Origin: Pseudomonadota bacterium
GTDB taxonomy: Bacteria; Pseudomonadota; Gammaproteobacteria; Steroidobacterales; Steroidobacteraceae
Length of the DNA: 64,000 nt
Direction: 5' to 3'
Assembly: GCA_021792755.1 (NCBI GenBank)
Contig: JAJYUA010000022.1
Span: 1 to 64,000 of the forward strand
Of this stretch, positions 48,481 to 55,957 are shown one piece after another; the first letter of the stretch is position 1, and the number at the start of each line of letters is the position of its first letter. Made by a program: the position numbers and the translations under genes. Below the pieces are notes generated by a model. It did not search any database, was not told the DNA's origin, and worked only from the letters and a program-made list of their open reading frames with translations.

Positions 48481-49419
48481 GTGCTGACTTCGCTCAAGCA
48501 ACTGCGCTATCTGGTCGCCCTTTCCGAGCAGCTCAGTTTCACACGGGCGGCGGACTGCTGCTTCGTCACTCAGTCGACGTTGAGCGCCGGGGTGAAGGAG
48601 TTGGAGGACTTGCTCGGCGCGCAACTGGTGGAACGGGACAGGCAAACCGTGTTGATGACGCCGATCGGGCTGGAGGTGGTCAAACGGGCGCGGTCCATAC
48701 TCGCGGCGAGGCAGGATCTGGTGGAAGTGGCCGCCGGGGCCGGGAAGCCGATGACAGGCCTGCTGCGGCTCGGTGTCATCCCGACCATTGCGCCCTTCCT
48801 GCTGCCGCATTCCGTGCAGCTGATTCAGCAGCGCTATCCCGCGCTGCGTCTGGCACTGCGCGAGGACCTGACGGCAAGTCTGCTACTGCGGCTCGAAGAC
48901 GGCCAACTTGATTTTGCCCTGATTGCGCTGCCCTACGACACGGCGAACCTGCTGGTGGCACCGCTCTTTGACGACGACTTGTGGATTGTTGGGCGTAACG
49001 ATGATGCGGAGGTGAAGGCGAAAACTGTCAAGATCACGAAGTCGATGACAGACCGACTGCTGCTCCTGGAGGAGGGACATTGCCTGCGGGATCATGTGTT
49101 GCATGCGTGTGGCGCGTCGATCCGCCGGTCATGGGAAGGCGTGGAGGCCAACAGCCTGCTGACGCTGGTGCAGATGATCGAGTCCGGGCTAGGTATCGGC
49201 CTGGTGCCGGAAATGGCGGTGCAAAGCGGCCTGACGAAGAGCCCCAACCTGCTTGCGCGACCGCTCGCCAAGCCCAGCCCCAGGCGCAAGATCGCCCTCG
49301 TGGCACGGCGATCGACGACGCGGCTGGCCGATCTGAAGGCGCTGGCCGAAGTCATTCTGATGGATGGCGGTCGCTTTAGGAAAAAGCGCGCCTGTACGTT
49401 GACATTTCCGCAGTCATGA
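48481..49419 (+). CDS. oxyR: Hydrogen-peroxide-sensing LysR regulator OxyR
   Basis: A 312-residue LysR-family regulator. The winged helix-turn-helix occupies residues 5-64 (LRYLVALSEQLSFTRAADC, VTQSTLSAGVKELEDLLG). The effector domain carries the diagnostic redox pair C201 and C210 in LLEEGHCLRDHVLHAC, equivalent to C199 and C208 of E. coli OxyR, so a peroxide-driven disulfide switch is expected. GTG 48481 is the start. It is transcribed away from katG, its likely target. The C-terminal tail (FRKKRACTLTFPQS) is longer than in E. coli. It is the last recognisable chromosomal gene before the integrated element. Confidence 0.93.
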   Translation: MLTSLKQLRYLVALSEQLSFTRAADCCFVTQSTLSAGVKELEDLLGAQLVERDRQTVLMTPIGLEVVKRARSILAARQDLVEVAAGAGKPMTGLLRLGVIPTIAPFLLPHSVQLIQQRYPALRLALREDLTASLLLRLEDGQLDFALIALPYDTANLLVAPLFDDDLWIVGRNDDAEVKAKTVKITKSMTDRLLLLEEGHCLRDHVLHACGASIRRSWEGVEANSLLTLVQMIESGLGIGLVPEMAVQSGLTKSPNLLARPLAKPSPRRKIALVARRSTTRLADLKALAEVILMDGGRFRKKRACTLTFPQS

Positions 49420-49835
49420 GCAATGCAGCTGGTCTTGGCCAAAGTGACCGCTTGGGGGCCGCAACCGGCCGCTCGCTGGTGCGTTTCGAGCGATTCCGCA
49501 TGTCTCTTTCCGGCCGACTGCCGTCCGTCGGTCTGCATCAGACCGGGTCGGGTCATCCCCCCTATCCGCCCGCCTGCGGGGTGTGGAGACGCAAGGAAGG
49601 CAGCAGCCGGCGCCGTGCTCGTCGGCAGGAGCGGGTTCTGCGATAGCCCCTCGAGGCTTACCGGTTCCAGCAGCGCGCCGCGCTCGTCCTCGCAGAGGTG
49701 GCGGATGCGGCCCGGTCCTTCAGGGAGCTCGCTCACCCCTGCCATTCTCCGTGGCGGACAACTGCGCCAAGGCTGTGCCACCGGGCACGGGCACATTCGG
49801 CGATGCGCTCAGAGAAGTGATTTGTAAAGGTTTAT
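49420..49835. other. No gene recognised between oxyR and the attachment site
   Basis: About 415 bases. Several frames are open, including a minus-strand one running back into oxyR, but none has a ribosome site or known motif. This is the chromosomal flank immediately outside the integrated element. Confidence 0.35.
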
Positions 49836-49922
49836 TGGCGCGCCCGGAGGGATTCGAACCCCCGACCACCTGGTTCGAAGCCGAGCCGAACCCCTCATGG
49901 ACGCCACTAGACTCCAATAAAC
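49830..49922. repeat. 9-bp inverted repeat bracketing the tRNA fragment
   Basis: GTTTATTGG (49830-49838) and CCAATAAAC (49914-49922) are perfect inverted copies, the first sharing the TGG that encodes the tRNA CCA end. They may reflect integrase or excisionase binding around the crossover, or may be chance. Confidence 0.45.
49836..49882 (-). tRNA. 3' fragment of tRNA-Arg(TCG): element attachment site
   Basis: Read on the minus strand, this carries the 3' anticodon half-stem with loop CTTCGAA (anticodon TCG), the T-arm around GGTTCGAATC and the 3' acceptor strand with the encoded CCA. The 5' half (acceptor 5' strand, D-arm) is absent, and the anticodon 5' half-stem does not pair beyond two bases, so it is not a functional tRNA. 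A 3' tRNA half is the standard footprint of tyrosine-integrase elements. The break in homology is on the high-coordinate side, so the element extends to the right. The intact tRNA-Arg should lie at its far end. Confidence 0.75.
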
Positions 49923-49954
49923 TCAATCACTTAGTGGTGTGAAGCGGCGGCCAC

Positions 49955-49995
49955 TGGTGCCAATTTGAGGCACCAAGTGTGGCAATAGTGTGGCA
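49955..49995. other. Integrase-arm-type repeats at the element end
   Basis: TGGTGCC (49955-49961) and GGCACCA (49969-49975) are a perfect inverted repeat. AGTGTGGCA occurs at 49976-49984 and again at 49987-49995, spaced 11 bases apart and so on the same DNA face. Repeats of this style next to att sites usually are arm-type binding sites of tyrosine integrases. Confidence 0.5.
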
Positions 49996-50066
49996 GAAAT
50001 CGGTCCTCGCCGGTGGAACGAACACCGACGGGGGCCGGGCAAGCAACACCGGGAAGGGGTGCCACC

Positions 50067-50231
50067 ATGCCCGTCGCCGATCCTACTCGCCCGCGACCGC
50101 CGGCCGCAAAGCCGCACGCCGCACCGCCACCGCGTCCGCCTACGGCGGTACGCGATCGGCTGCTCTGCGCTCGCTACCCGCGGATTTTTGCGGAGCGTCA
50201 TCGGACACGCGCGGGCCGGCGACACCCGTGA
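50067..50231 (+). CDS. Small proline-rich protein coupled to metallophosphoesterase gene
   Basis: A 54-residue open frame beginning MPVADPTRPRPPAAKPHAA, rich in proline, alanine and arginine, with GAAGGGG upstream of the ATG. Its TGA overlaps the GTG start of the metallophosphoesterase (GTGA), which suggests translational coupling and that it is a real leader-type gene. No family was recognised. It may serve mainly to allow translation of the downstream gene, which lacks its own ribosome site. The biased composition means a chance frame in GC-rich DNA cannot be excluded. Confidence 0.4.
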   Translation: MPVADPTRPRPPAAKPHAAPPPRPPTAVRDRLLCARYPRIFAERHRTRAGRRHP

Positions 50232-51004
50232 AAATCCGCGTCCTGTCAGACCTGCATCTCGAATTCTCCGGCTGGCGCCCACCGCCGTGCGATGAGGACG
50301 TCGTAGTCCTAGCAGGCGACATCGCCGAGGGCCGAGCAGGCATTGCCTGGGCCCGCAAATATTTTCGCGACCGGCCAATCGTTTACGTCCCGGGCAACCA
50401 CGAGTACTACGGCCGAGATTTCGATGAGCTCCGCGAGGGCCTGCGCGAGAGCGGGCGCACGCATGATGTGCACGTGCTGGATGGCGACGAAGTGATCGTC
50501 GACGGCGTCCGCTTTCTCGGCGCGACGCTGTGGACCGACTTCGAAATCTCCGGGAGCGACCTGAAGTCGGTAGAAGCCGCGATGCGCCGCTGCCAGAAAG
50601 GCATGACCGACTTTCACGTCATCAGGCGGTGGGGCGGTGCCCTCCGCCCCGAGGACACCCGAGAGATTCACCAGGCGCAGCGGGATTGGCTGCAGCGCGC
50701 CCTGGCGGGCTGCACCTCATTCGGCGAAGGGTTTGCCGGTCCCACAGTCGTCGTGACTCACCACGCTCCTTGCGCGCGCAGCATCGCGCCGCGGTTTGCG
50801 GGCGACCCGCTAAATCCCGCCTTCGCATGCGACGTCACCGACTTGATGGGACCGGCAGTGCAGCTTTGGATCCACGGCCACACGCACAACTCGTCGGACT
50901 ACATCGAGCGCGGCACACGCGTGATCTCCAATCCCAGGGGGTATATGCCCTACGGCCCGAATCCGGACTTCGACCAAATGCTGATCGTTGAAGTGCCGAC
51001 ATGA
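50228..51004 (+). CDS. Calcineurin-like metallophosphoesterase
   Basis: A 258-residue metal-dependent phosphoesterase. The dimetal motifs occur in order: SDLHLEF (DxH), LAGDIAEG (GD), VPGNHEYY (GNHE), THHAPC and IHGHTHNS (GHxH). The fold resembles small bacterial phosphodiesterases and nucleases. The substrate may be a cyclic nucleotide, a nucleic-acid end or a phosphoprotein, and sequence does not decide. GTG 50228 is the start, and the strand-1 motif begins directly there. It overlaps the upstream proline-rich ORF and the next small gene (ATGA, 51001), forming a three-gene unit at the element's left end. Similar genes are common passengers on plasmids and integrative elements. Confidence 0.85.
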   Translation: MKIRVLSDLHLEFSGWRPPPCDEDVVVLAGDIAEGRAGIAWARKYFRDRPIVYVPGNHEYYGRDFDELREGLRESGRTHDVHVLDGDEVIVDGVRFLGATLWTDFEISGSDLKSVEAAMRRCQKGMTDFHVIRRWGGALRPEDTREIHQAQRDWLQRALAGCTSFGEGFAGPTVVVTHHAPCARSIAPRFAGDPLNPAFACDVTDLMGPAVQLWIHGHTHNSSDYIERGTRVISNPRGYMPYGPNPDFDQMLIVEVPT

Positions 51005-51213
51005 GCGAAGGCAACCGGTCCGGCGAAAGCGCACCGCTGCAGAAACTGGCCGAAGCCTGGTGGGCGGAGATTGACGAAGCCGAGCGAGCGCATTGGATGG
51101 AAAGCGCTGAAGCACTATGGGGTAAGGGAGCCACCGTCAAGGACGCTTACTTGCGCGCCGCCGCCGTCGGCGCGATCCGCGAAGTGATCGAGAAGGTCCG
51201 GCGGGGTGGGTGA
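51001..51213 (+). CDS. Small hypothetical protein, coupled to metallophosphoesterase
   Basis: A 70-residue protein with a helical, tryptophan-containing core (LAEAWWAEIDEAERAHWMESAE). Its ATG overlaps the metallophosphoesterase stop as ATGA, so it should be co-translated. No family was recognised. The sequence is charged and soluble with no signal or membrane segment. A role tied to the phosphoesterase is suggested by coupling only. Confidence 0.55.
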   Translation: MSEGNRSGESAPLQKLAEAWWAEIDEAERAHWMESAEALWGKGATVKDAYLRAAAVGAIREVIEKVRRGG

Positions 51214-51345
51214 TGGCACGCGCCAGGCTCCATCACGTGACGCAGGCACGGCTCACAGACGAGGGCTGGTCATGGGGGGAGTCTCGGGCACTCCGCGCCC
51301 TGCGTGCCATCCCGGCACTCGGAGGGCGGGCGTCCGTCCCGCCGC

Positions 51346-51537
51346 CTACTTTCCGCGGCCCGCGGGGCGGAGAACCTGAGCGTACTTCACGAGCAGATCA
51401 TCGAGCGCCTCGCGCAGGTAAGCGGATTGGGGCACCCGTGTCAGATCGGAAAGCTTGCGCAATTGGGCGACCGCCTCCGGAGCGTAGTACCCCGCCATCT
51501 GCGTCTGATTGCCCTTCGATTTTGCGACCAAGATCAC
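51346..51537 (-). CDS. Ribbon-helix-helix protein
   Basis: A 63-residue protein of the ribbon-helix-helix type (CopG/MetJ/Arc class). The strand QTQMAGYYA is followed by two helices (PEAVAQLRKLSDLTR and SAYLREALDDLLVKY). Such proteins bind DNA as dimers and often serve as antitoxins or element regulators. GTG 51537 is used, with TAGGAGT five bases upstream. No toxin gene adjoins it. A 6-bp inverted repeat lies in the divergent region to the lipoprotein gene, which makes transcriptional control of that gene plausible. Confidence 0.75.
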   Translation of the reverse strand: MILVAKSKGNQTQMAGYYAPEAVAQLRKLSDLTRVPQSAYLREALDDLLVKYAQVLRPAGRGK

Positions 51538-51547
51538 ACACTCCTAA

Positions 51548-51575
51548 TTGCAATGACCTACGTGTAGGTTATACT
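51548..51575 (+). promoter_or_regulatory. Lipoprotein promoter with overlapping palindrome
   Basis: TTGCAA (51548-51553) and TATACT (51570-51575), 16 bases apart, form a promoter for the downstream lipoprotein gene. The inverted repeat ACCTAC-GT-GTAGGT (51556-51569) fills the spacer, a place where the divergent ribbon-helix-helix protein could repress both genes. Confidence 0.5.
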
Positions 51576-51623
51576 GCTTACACAGTGATGACCATATTAG
51601 CACGTAGCCTGAAGGACAGCATC

Positions 51624-52019
51624 ATGAACGCCTGCCGCACCGTAATCCTCTGCCTCGCCGCCCTGGCGGCTGTCTCGCTCGCCGCGTGCTCTCGACCGGG
51701 CAGCGCCTACGTCGGTACGTGGGTCGGTGTCGCCCCCCACCACGACGTAGCGGTCATCACCCGCCACGGCGGCGTGTTCGCGATCCAAGAGCAGGGTCGC
51801 ACCGAGGTCGACTACTACCACCTGGATTCCCAGGGCGATTTGACCGACGGGTTGGCCGTCGTCGCAATCGATCCGAGGAACGGCGACCTGACCGTGCACA
51901 GCCCCTTCGGGGACGAGCAGATGCACCGCCTCCGTCGGCTCTCTCCAGCCGCCCTTCGCGCGCTCGAGGCGCAGCGCAAAGCACGGAAAGCGAAATCTGC
52001 CCCGATGCCCCCGCTCTGA
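51624..52019 (+). CDS. Small lipoprotein
   Basis: A 131-residue predicted lipoprotein. The signal sequence ends in LAALAAVSLAAC, so lipidation should occur at the cysteine (about residue 21). The mature part begins SRPGSAYVGTWVGV and is a short strand-rich domain (AVITRHGGVFAIQEQG, DYYHLDSQGDLTDG), followed by an arginine/lysine-rich tail. No family was recognised. The signal peptide is nearly identical to that of the 573-residue lipoprotein 300 bases downstream, suggesting duplication or exchange of the export segment. ATG 51624 follows GAAGGACAGC. Confidence 0.65.
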   Translation: MNACRTVILCLAALAAVSLAACSRPGSAYVGTWVGVAPHHDVAVITRHGGVFAIQEQGRTEVDYYHLDSQGDLTDGLAVVAIDPRNGDLTVHSPFGDEQMHRLRRLSPAALRALEAQRKARKAKSAPMPPL

Positions 52020-52053
52020 CCTTCTCCCTTTCACCTCTCACCCGGAAATCTAC

Positions 52054-52302
52054 ATGCGCACCACGACCAATGTCACCCGTATCCGCACCCGATCCACTTC
52101 GACCGCTGCCGCGGCACCGACTCCCGCCGCACTCGTGACCGCGACCGACGCGCTCCAGGACGCCGAGGCGCTCGTCACCACTGCGATGAACTCATTGTGC
52201 GCCGAAGGAAGCAGCCCCGAGGCGGTCACCCTCGGCTTCGCCCTCGAGAGGCTCCGTACCGCCTTGGAGTGCGTCGGCGGGGCGTCGGCAACCGAGGATT
52301 AA
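52054..52302 (+). CDS. Small hypothetical protein
   Basis: An 82-residue protein between the two lipoprotein genes on the same strand. A threonine/serine/arginine-rich beginning (TNVTRIRTRSTSTAAAAPT) precedes a helical segment (ALVTATDALQDAEALV and ALERLRTALECVG). No signal peptide, membrane span or family was recognised. Spacing of 34 bases from the first lipoprotein gene and 16 bases to the next suggests one operon. Coding is supported mainly by its fit between two real genes. Confidence 0.45.
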   Translation: MRTTTNVTRIRTRSTSTAAAAPTPAALVTATDALQDAEALVTTAMNSLCAEGSSPEAVTLGFALERLRTALECVGGASATED

Positions 52303-52318
52303 CGACAGGACCACGACT

Positions 52319-54040
52319 ATGCCCACGATCAAATCTCGCATTCTCAGCATCTTCCTCGCCGCCCTCGCGGCCGTCTCCCTCGCCGCGTGCGGCGGCGGGG
52401 GAGGCAGTGGCGGGGCTTCCAGCCCCCTGAGTTCGACGGGGGACGCGCCGGCCAGCGCTAATCTCGCGGCTTGCACCGACGGCAACTACGATCCCGCGAC
52501 CTACCAGGGTATCGCGCCCTGCCTGACCGTGACGGGGCTCGCGAGCGGGCAGTCGGTCTCCGTGTCCGACGGCAGCAATACGCTCACCGAGACGGCCAAT
52601 GGGACCTACACCTTCCCGGGTCTGGCCAATGCCAGTGAGAACGGTGCGGCGGTGCAACCGACAGTGGCATTCTCCATCACGGCCACCACTGGCGGTGCCA
52701 CATGCTCGCTGTCGGGCGGCGGGGCCGGGCCGAACAACCCCAGCGCAACCGGGTATGAGACCAGTGCACTGTGCGCGAAGTACCCTGCGGTGAGTCCGGG
52801 CATGCCGAAGGTCACGACGATGCCGGGAGTGTCCGGGACAGCGCAGGTGATCGCCTCGCCGACCATCGTGCCGGTCTACATCTCGACGGGATCGCTCGCG
52901 ACCGGTAATGAGTCGAACGACGCAACGTACCTCAACCAGCTCGTGAACTCCCAGGAGTGGGGACTGCTCTCGCAGTACGGCGTCGGCGCGGCCACGGTCG
53001 ATGCAGGCGTGACGGTCAATCCTGGTTCCTGGTCGCAGTACCACGACGTCACGCCGTCGGACCTCAGCACCATCGCGCAGGACGTGCAGAGCCAGGGCGT
53101 CACCCTGACCCCGAGTACGGTGCTCGTCATCTACCTGCCGGTCGACATCTACGTCGGACCCGCTGCGGATACCTACGGCACCGGCCATACCGGCACCGTC
53201 GCGGTGGGGAGCGTCGACGTACCCTATGCGCTTGTCACGGACAACAACACCAGCGGCTCCGCGTACGCCGCGTCCTATAGCGTTTACTGGGAGGCTGAGG
53301 CAAACTTGGTTAATGATGTGACCGGTGCCACGGACCAGGGATATGCCTGGATGAGCGCGAACCCGGACCTTTGGCTCGGTGCGGGTGTCTACGGCACGAC
53401 CGGCACGGAGACGATCGGCATCGGCACGCTGTGCGCGCCGGCCGCGGTCGCCGCCGCGGATATCTCCACTGGCGATATCGTGCCGATCTGGTCGCAGTCG
53501 GACGCGGCCGCCGGCCGCGATCCCTGCCAGCCGCAAGACGTGGTGTCCTATAACTCGGACGGCTCGCAGTCCGGCACCCAGGTGGAGCTCTCGAGCTCGA
53601 CCGCGCCGTTCACCGGCGTGGTCGTGACGCAGGGACTGTCCACGGTCACCAGCACCCTCGGCGGGGTCTCGCGGACCGACCAGGCGATCGTCATCGCGCC
53701 CGGCCAGTCGGTCACCGTGCAGGCGCAGGTATTCAGCACCCAGCCGATCCCGGACCAGGGGATAAGCGTCAACGTGGTCTCGTACATCGGACAGTCGGAC
53801 GGCGGGGCACTCAGCAGCAATTCCCCGACCTTCCCGTCGCCCTTGGTGTCGGTCGGTCCGGTGACGAACGTGACCCGGCCGAGCGCCAAGGACGGAGTGG
53901 GCGGCGTGGCCGTGAACAACGGCGACACCATCGAGTTCACGATTACCGCCTCGTCCAGCCCGTTCAAGGGCATGTACGTGCTCGAGGTCAACGACTGGCC
54001 GACCCCAATCGGGGTCGTCGAGGGCACCACCTGGCAGTAG
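52319..54040 (+). CDS. Large lipoprotein of unknown function
   Basis: A 573-residue predicted outer-membrane or periplasmic lipoprotein. The signal ends in LAALAAVSLAAC and is followed by a GGGGGSGG linker. The body is rich in serine, threonine, glycine and valine, with beta-strand character and few charges. Repeated Ig-like segments are suggested by SVSVSDGSNTLTETANGTYT and SVTVQAQVFSTQPIPD. YWEAEANLVNDVTG and LCAPAAVAAADI interrupt the pattern. No catalytic motif or known family was recognised. A surface role such as attachment or exclusion during conjugation is conceivable for such a protein on a mobile element, but that is speculation. A strong hairpin follows at 54164-54190. Confidence 0.7.
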   Translation: MPTIKSRILSIFLAALAAVSLAACGGGGGSGGASSPLSSTGDAPASANLAACTDGNYDPATYQGIAPCLTVTGLASGQSVSVSDGSNTLTETANGTYTFPGLANASENGAAVQPTVAFSITATTGGATCSLSGGGAGPNNPSATGYETSALCAKYPAVSPGMPKVTTMPGVSGTAQVIASPTIVPVYISTGSLATGNESNDATYLNQLVNSQEWGLLSQYGVGAATVDAGVTVNPGSWSQYHDVTPSDLSTIAQDVQSQGVTLTPSTVLVIYLPVDIYVGPAADTYGTGHTGTVAVGSVDVPYALVTDNNTSGSAYAASYSVYWEAEANLVNDVTGATDQGYAWMSANPDLWLGAGVYGTTGTETIGIGTLCAPAAVAAADISTGDIVPIWSQSDAAAGRDPCQPQDVVSYNSDGSQSGTQVELSSSTAPFTGVVVTQGLSTVTSTLGGVSRTDQAIVIAPGQSVTVQAQVFSTQPIPDQGISVNVVSYIGQSDGGALSSNSPTFPSPLVSVGPVTNVTRPSAKDGVGGVAVNNGDTIEFTITASSSPFKGMYVLEVNDWPTPIGVVEGTTWQ

Positions 54041-54163
54041 CCATCACAGCAGCCGGGGCGATCGCCCGCCACCCCGGTGGTGTATCCCGCCAAGTCGGAA
54101 TTATGGGCTGATCGTATGTCGCGTATCCGGATACGGAAGTTGCGGAGTCAAGAGACACTGGAA

Positions 54164-54190
54164 CGCCGGGGCGGCATTGCCGCCCCGGCG
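54164..54190 (+). terminator. GC-rich hairpin after the lipoprotein operon
   Basis: A perfect 12-bp stem (CGCCGGGGCGGC and GCCGCCCCGGCG) with a three-base loop ATT lies 124 bases after the lipoprotein stop. No T-run follows. It also sits upstream of the exoribonuclease gene and could affect its leader instead. Confidence 0.5.
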
Positions 54191-54235
54191 GGAGACACCC
54201 ACACCGTGGGTGCGCCTTATCGACAGGAGCGTTAG

Positions 54236-54730
54236 ATGCGACTATTTCCCGATATCGAGTTTTCATCGCACAATCTCTTGCAGGCCGAGCTCATCAGTCT
54301 CGGCCTCGTCGCCGAGGACGGCAGGGGGTGCTACCTCGAGCGCGAGGAGTTGCCGCTCGCCTGCTCGCATTGGGTCCATGCGAACGTGTACCCGCTATTG
54401 GACCGTGGAGAGGCGGCCGTCTCGGAAGTCGAGTTTACCTGCCGGCTGCGGGCATTCATGCGCTCACCCCCCGAACCGCTCATCGTGGTCAATCATCCCG
54501 GCGACAAATTCCTTTTGCAGGTCGCTCTCACAGGCTTTCGACTGCCGCGCTCGGCTCTTGCCGGCTGCGGCCCGATCCCCGCGATGCGCTGGCAGGTCGA
54601 GGACAGCGCCGAGCTAGTCGCGCGAATCGAGCGATGGTTTGAGCCGCGGCCGGCGGCCCGCCGGCACCACGCACTCACCGATGCCCGGGCGCTGAGGAAC
54701 GCCTGGGTGGCGATGTATGAGGACGGCTGA
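54236..54730 (+). CDS. 3'-5' exoribonuclease-like protein (Rv2179c/DUF5051 type)
   Basis: A 164-residue protein of the RNase T/DEDDh superfamily. The first acidic motif is DIE (residues 6-8). LLQAELISLGLVAEDG follows as in Rv2179c-type enzymes. The last motif is HHALTDARALR (about 141-151), with the catalytic histidine and aspartate of DEDDh. A middle aspartate is not certain. Family members trim RNA 3' ends and are frequent in phages and plasmids. ATG 54236 follows ACAGGAGCG. No membrane segment is present, so it should be cytoplasmic. It lies between the lipoprotein operon and a large secreted unknown. Confidence 0.7.
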   Translation: MRLFPDIEFSSHNLLQAELISLGLVAEDGRGCYLEREELPLACSHWVHANVYPLLDRGEAAVSEVEFTCRLRAFMRSPPEPLIVVNHPGDKFLLQVALTGFRLPRSALAGCGPIPAMRWQVEDSAELVARIERWFEPRPAARRHHALTDARALRNAWVAMYEDG

Positions 54731-54866
54731 CGAAGCCTCCCGATGCCCCAATAGCCTTCCAGCCGGGTTACCGGGTCGCGATTTTGCGAGGCCCGCCTAT
54801 CTTTTCTTGGGATCAACCTGCCAGGATTGCCGCCGCGCCGGTAACGGCAGCGCCAAGGGCAGGCAA

Positions 54867-55937
54867 ATGGGCGGAAATACTAGGCTCTCGAGCATGGTGC
54901 AGTCCCCTGTCGCGAGAGGGGCGTTGGCGCTGGTGTGCCTCACCACGCTCACCGGATTCGCGTCCTGGTTCGGCCGACCGCTCGTGAACGGCTACTACGT
55001 CTCGCGCGGCGGTGTCGCCAGCATTATCATGGTTCGGCTTGTCGAGGCTCCCCGCGGACACCTGAGCGGGGCGCTGGTCGTGACCGCCGTTGATCAGAGC
55101 AGTTCAGCCCCTGGTGTCACCCGCCGCACACTCCAAGGCAGCATCGCTGGCGGCAATATCACGCTGAGGACACCCGGCCTGTTCGGACTACTCAGCGCCG
55201 TGTACGTCGGGACGCTCGACGGCGATCGCCTGACGTTGAGTCTGCAGGGACACTCGCCCTTTACGCTTTACCTCACGTCCGCGACCGGCTATCAGGACCG
55301 CCTCGCCGCACTTCAGCGCATTCAATCGAACATCAACGCGACACTTTCGGCGATGCAGAGCGTCAAGAACGCCGCCAAGCTTGCTCTGCGCCTTCACGCA
55401 GCACTCGAGCGCTACATCGCATGGGGGCAGGAGAGAATTGCACGCCAAACAGGCGTACGTCTCTGGTGGGCCAAAAAGGCCAAGTACTATGATGCGTGTC
55501 TCGCCACGATCCGCAAACTCGATGCTGATGGGGTGTGGACAGCGAATTGGGGACCCTGTCCCGAAACCGTCCTCTACGACTACCATGCCCGAGACCGGGA
55601 GGTAGCCGATATTCGTACTCTCCAACAACAGGATGCCGCGCAGGTCTCGGCAATCCAGCAGCTAATTATCGAGGTGCCACTCGACGCGCGCGCTGCACAG
55701 CGGCAATTGCAAGCCGTGTGTCCGAGTGCTCCTCATCCAAAGGCGTGCAATCAATACCTATGGCGCTTTGTCGCAGCAGAACCGACGCTGGTACCCGCCT
55801 CCGAGGCCGCTACATTCCATGCTCTCGCACCTCGTGTCGCTAATGCCCTGGCCGACGACGCAGAAGTCGGCGATACCACCAACCCTCGGCTCGCGCATAT
55901 TGCTACCGAGATCAAGACCCTGTACTGGACGCGCTGA
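54867..55937 (+). CDS. Exported protein of unknown function
   Basis: A 356-residue protein. An N-terminal hydrophobic stretch (about 15-38, GALALVCLTTLTGFASWFG) is either a signal peptide or an anchor. The first half is strand-rich (GYYVSRGGVASIIMVRL, VTAVDQSSSAPGV, GNITLRTPGLFGLLSAVYVG) and the second half helical, with several cysteines. No family was recognised. ATG 54867 follows AAGGGCAGG. It is convergent with the two-gene unit at 55958-57189. The codon use is less GC-biased than in the chromosome, as in the rest of the element from here on. Confidence 0.6.
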   Translation: MGGNTRLSSMVQSPVARGALALVCLTTLTGFASWFGRPLVNGYYVSRGGVASIIMVRLVEAPRGHLSGALVVTAVDQSSSAPGVTRRTLQGSIAGGNITLRTPGLFGLLSAVYVGTLDGDRLTLSLQGHSPFTLYLTSATGYQDRLAALQRIQSNINATLSAMQSVKNAAKLALRLHAALERYIAWGQERIARQTGVRLWWAKKAKYYDACLATIRKLDADGVWTANWGPCPETVLYDYHARDREVADIRTLQQQDAAQVSAIQQLIIEVPLDARAAQRQLQAVCPSAPHPKACNQYLWRFVAAEPTLVPASEAATFHALAPRVANALADDAEVGDTTNPRLAHIATEIKTLYWTR

Positions 55938-55957
55938 TCTCTTCAGCGCATCCGTCG

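Noticed and set aside
49420-49835. Minus-strand frame overlapping oxyR and its downstream flank as a gene
   Set aside because: It is antisense to oxyR for half its length and has no known motif or ribosome site.
51346-51537. Ribbon-helix-helix protein as the antitoxin of a toxin-antitoxin pair
   Set aside because: No toxin-like gene adjoins it on the same strand, so only a regulator role is supported.
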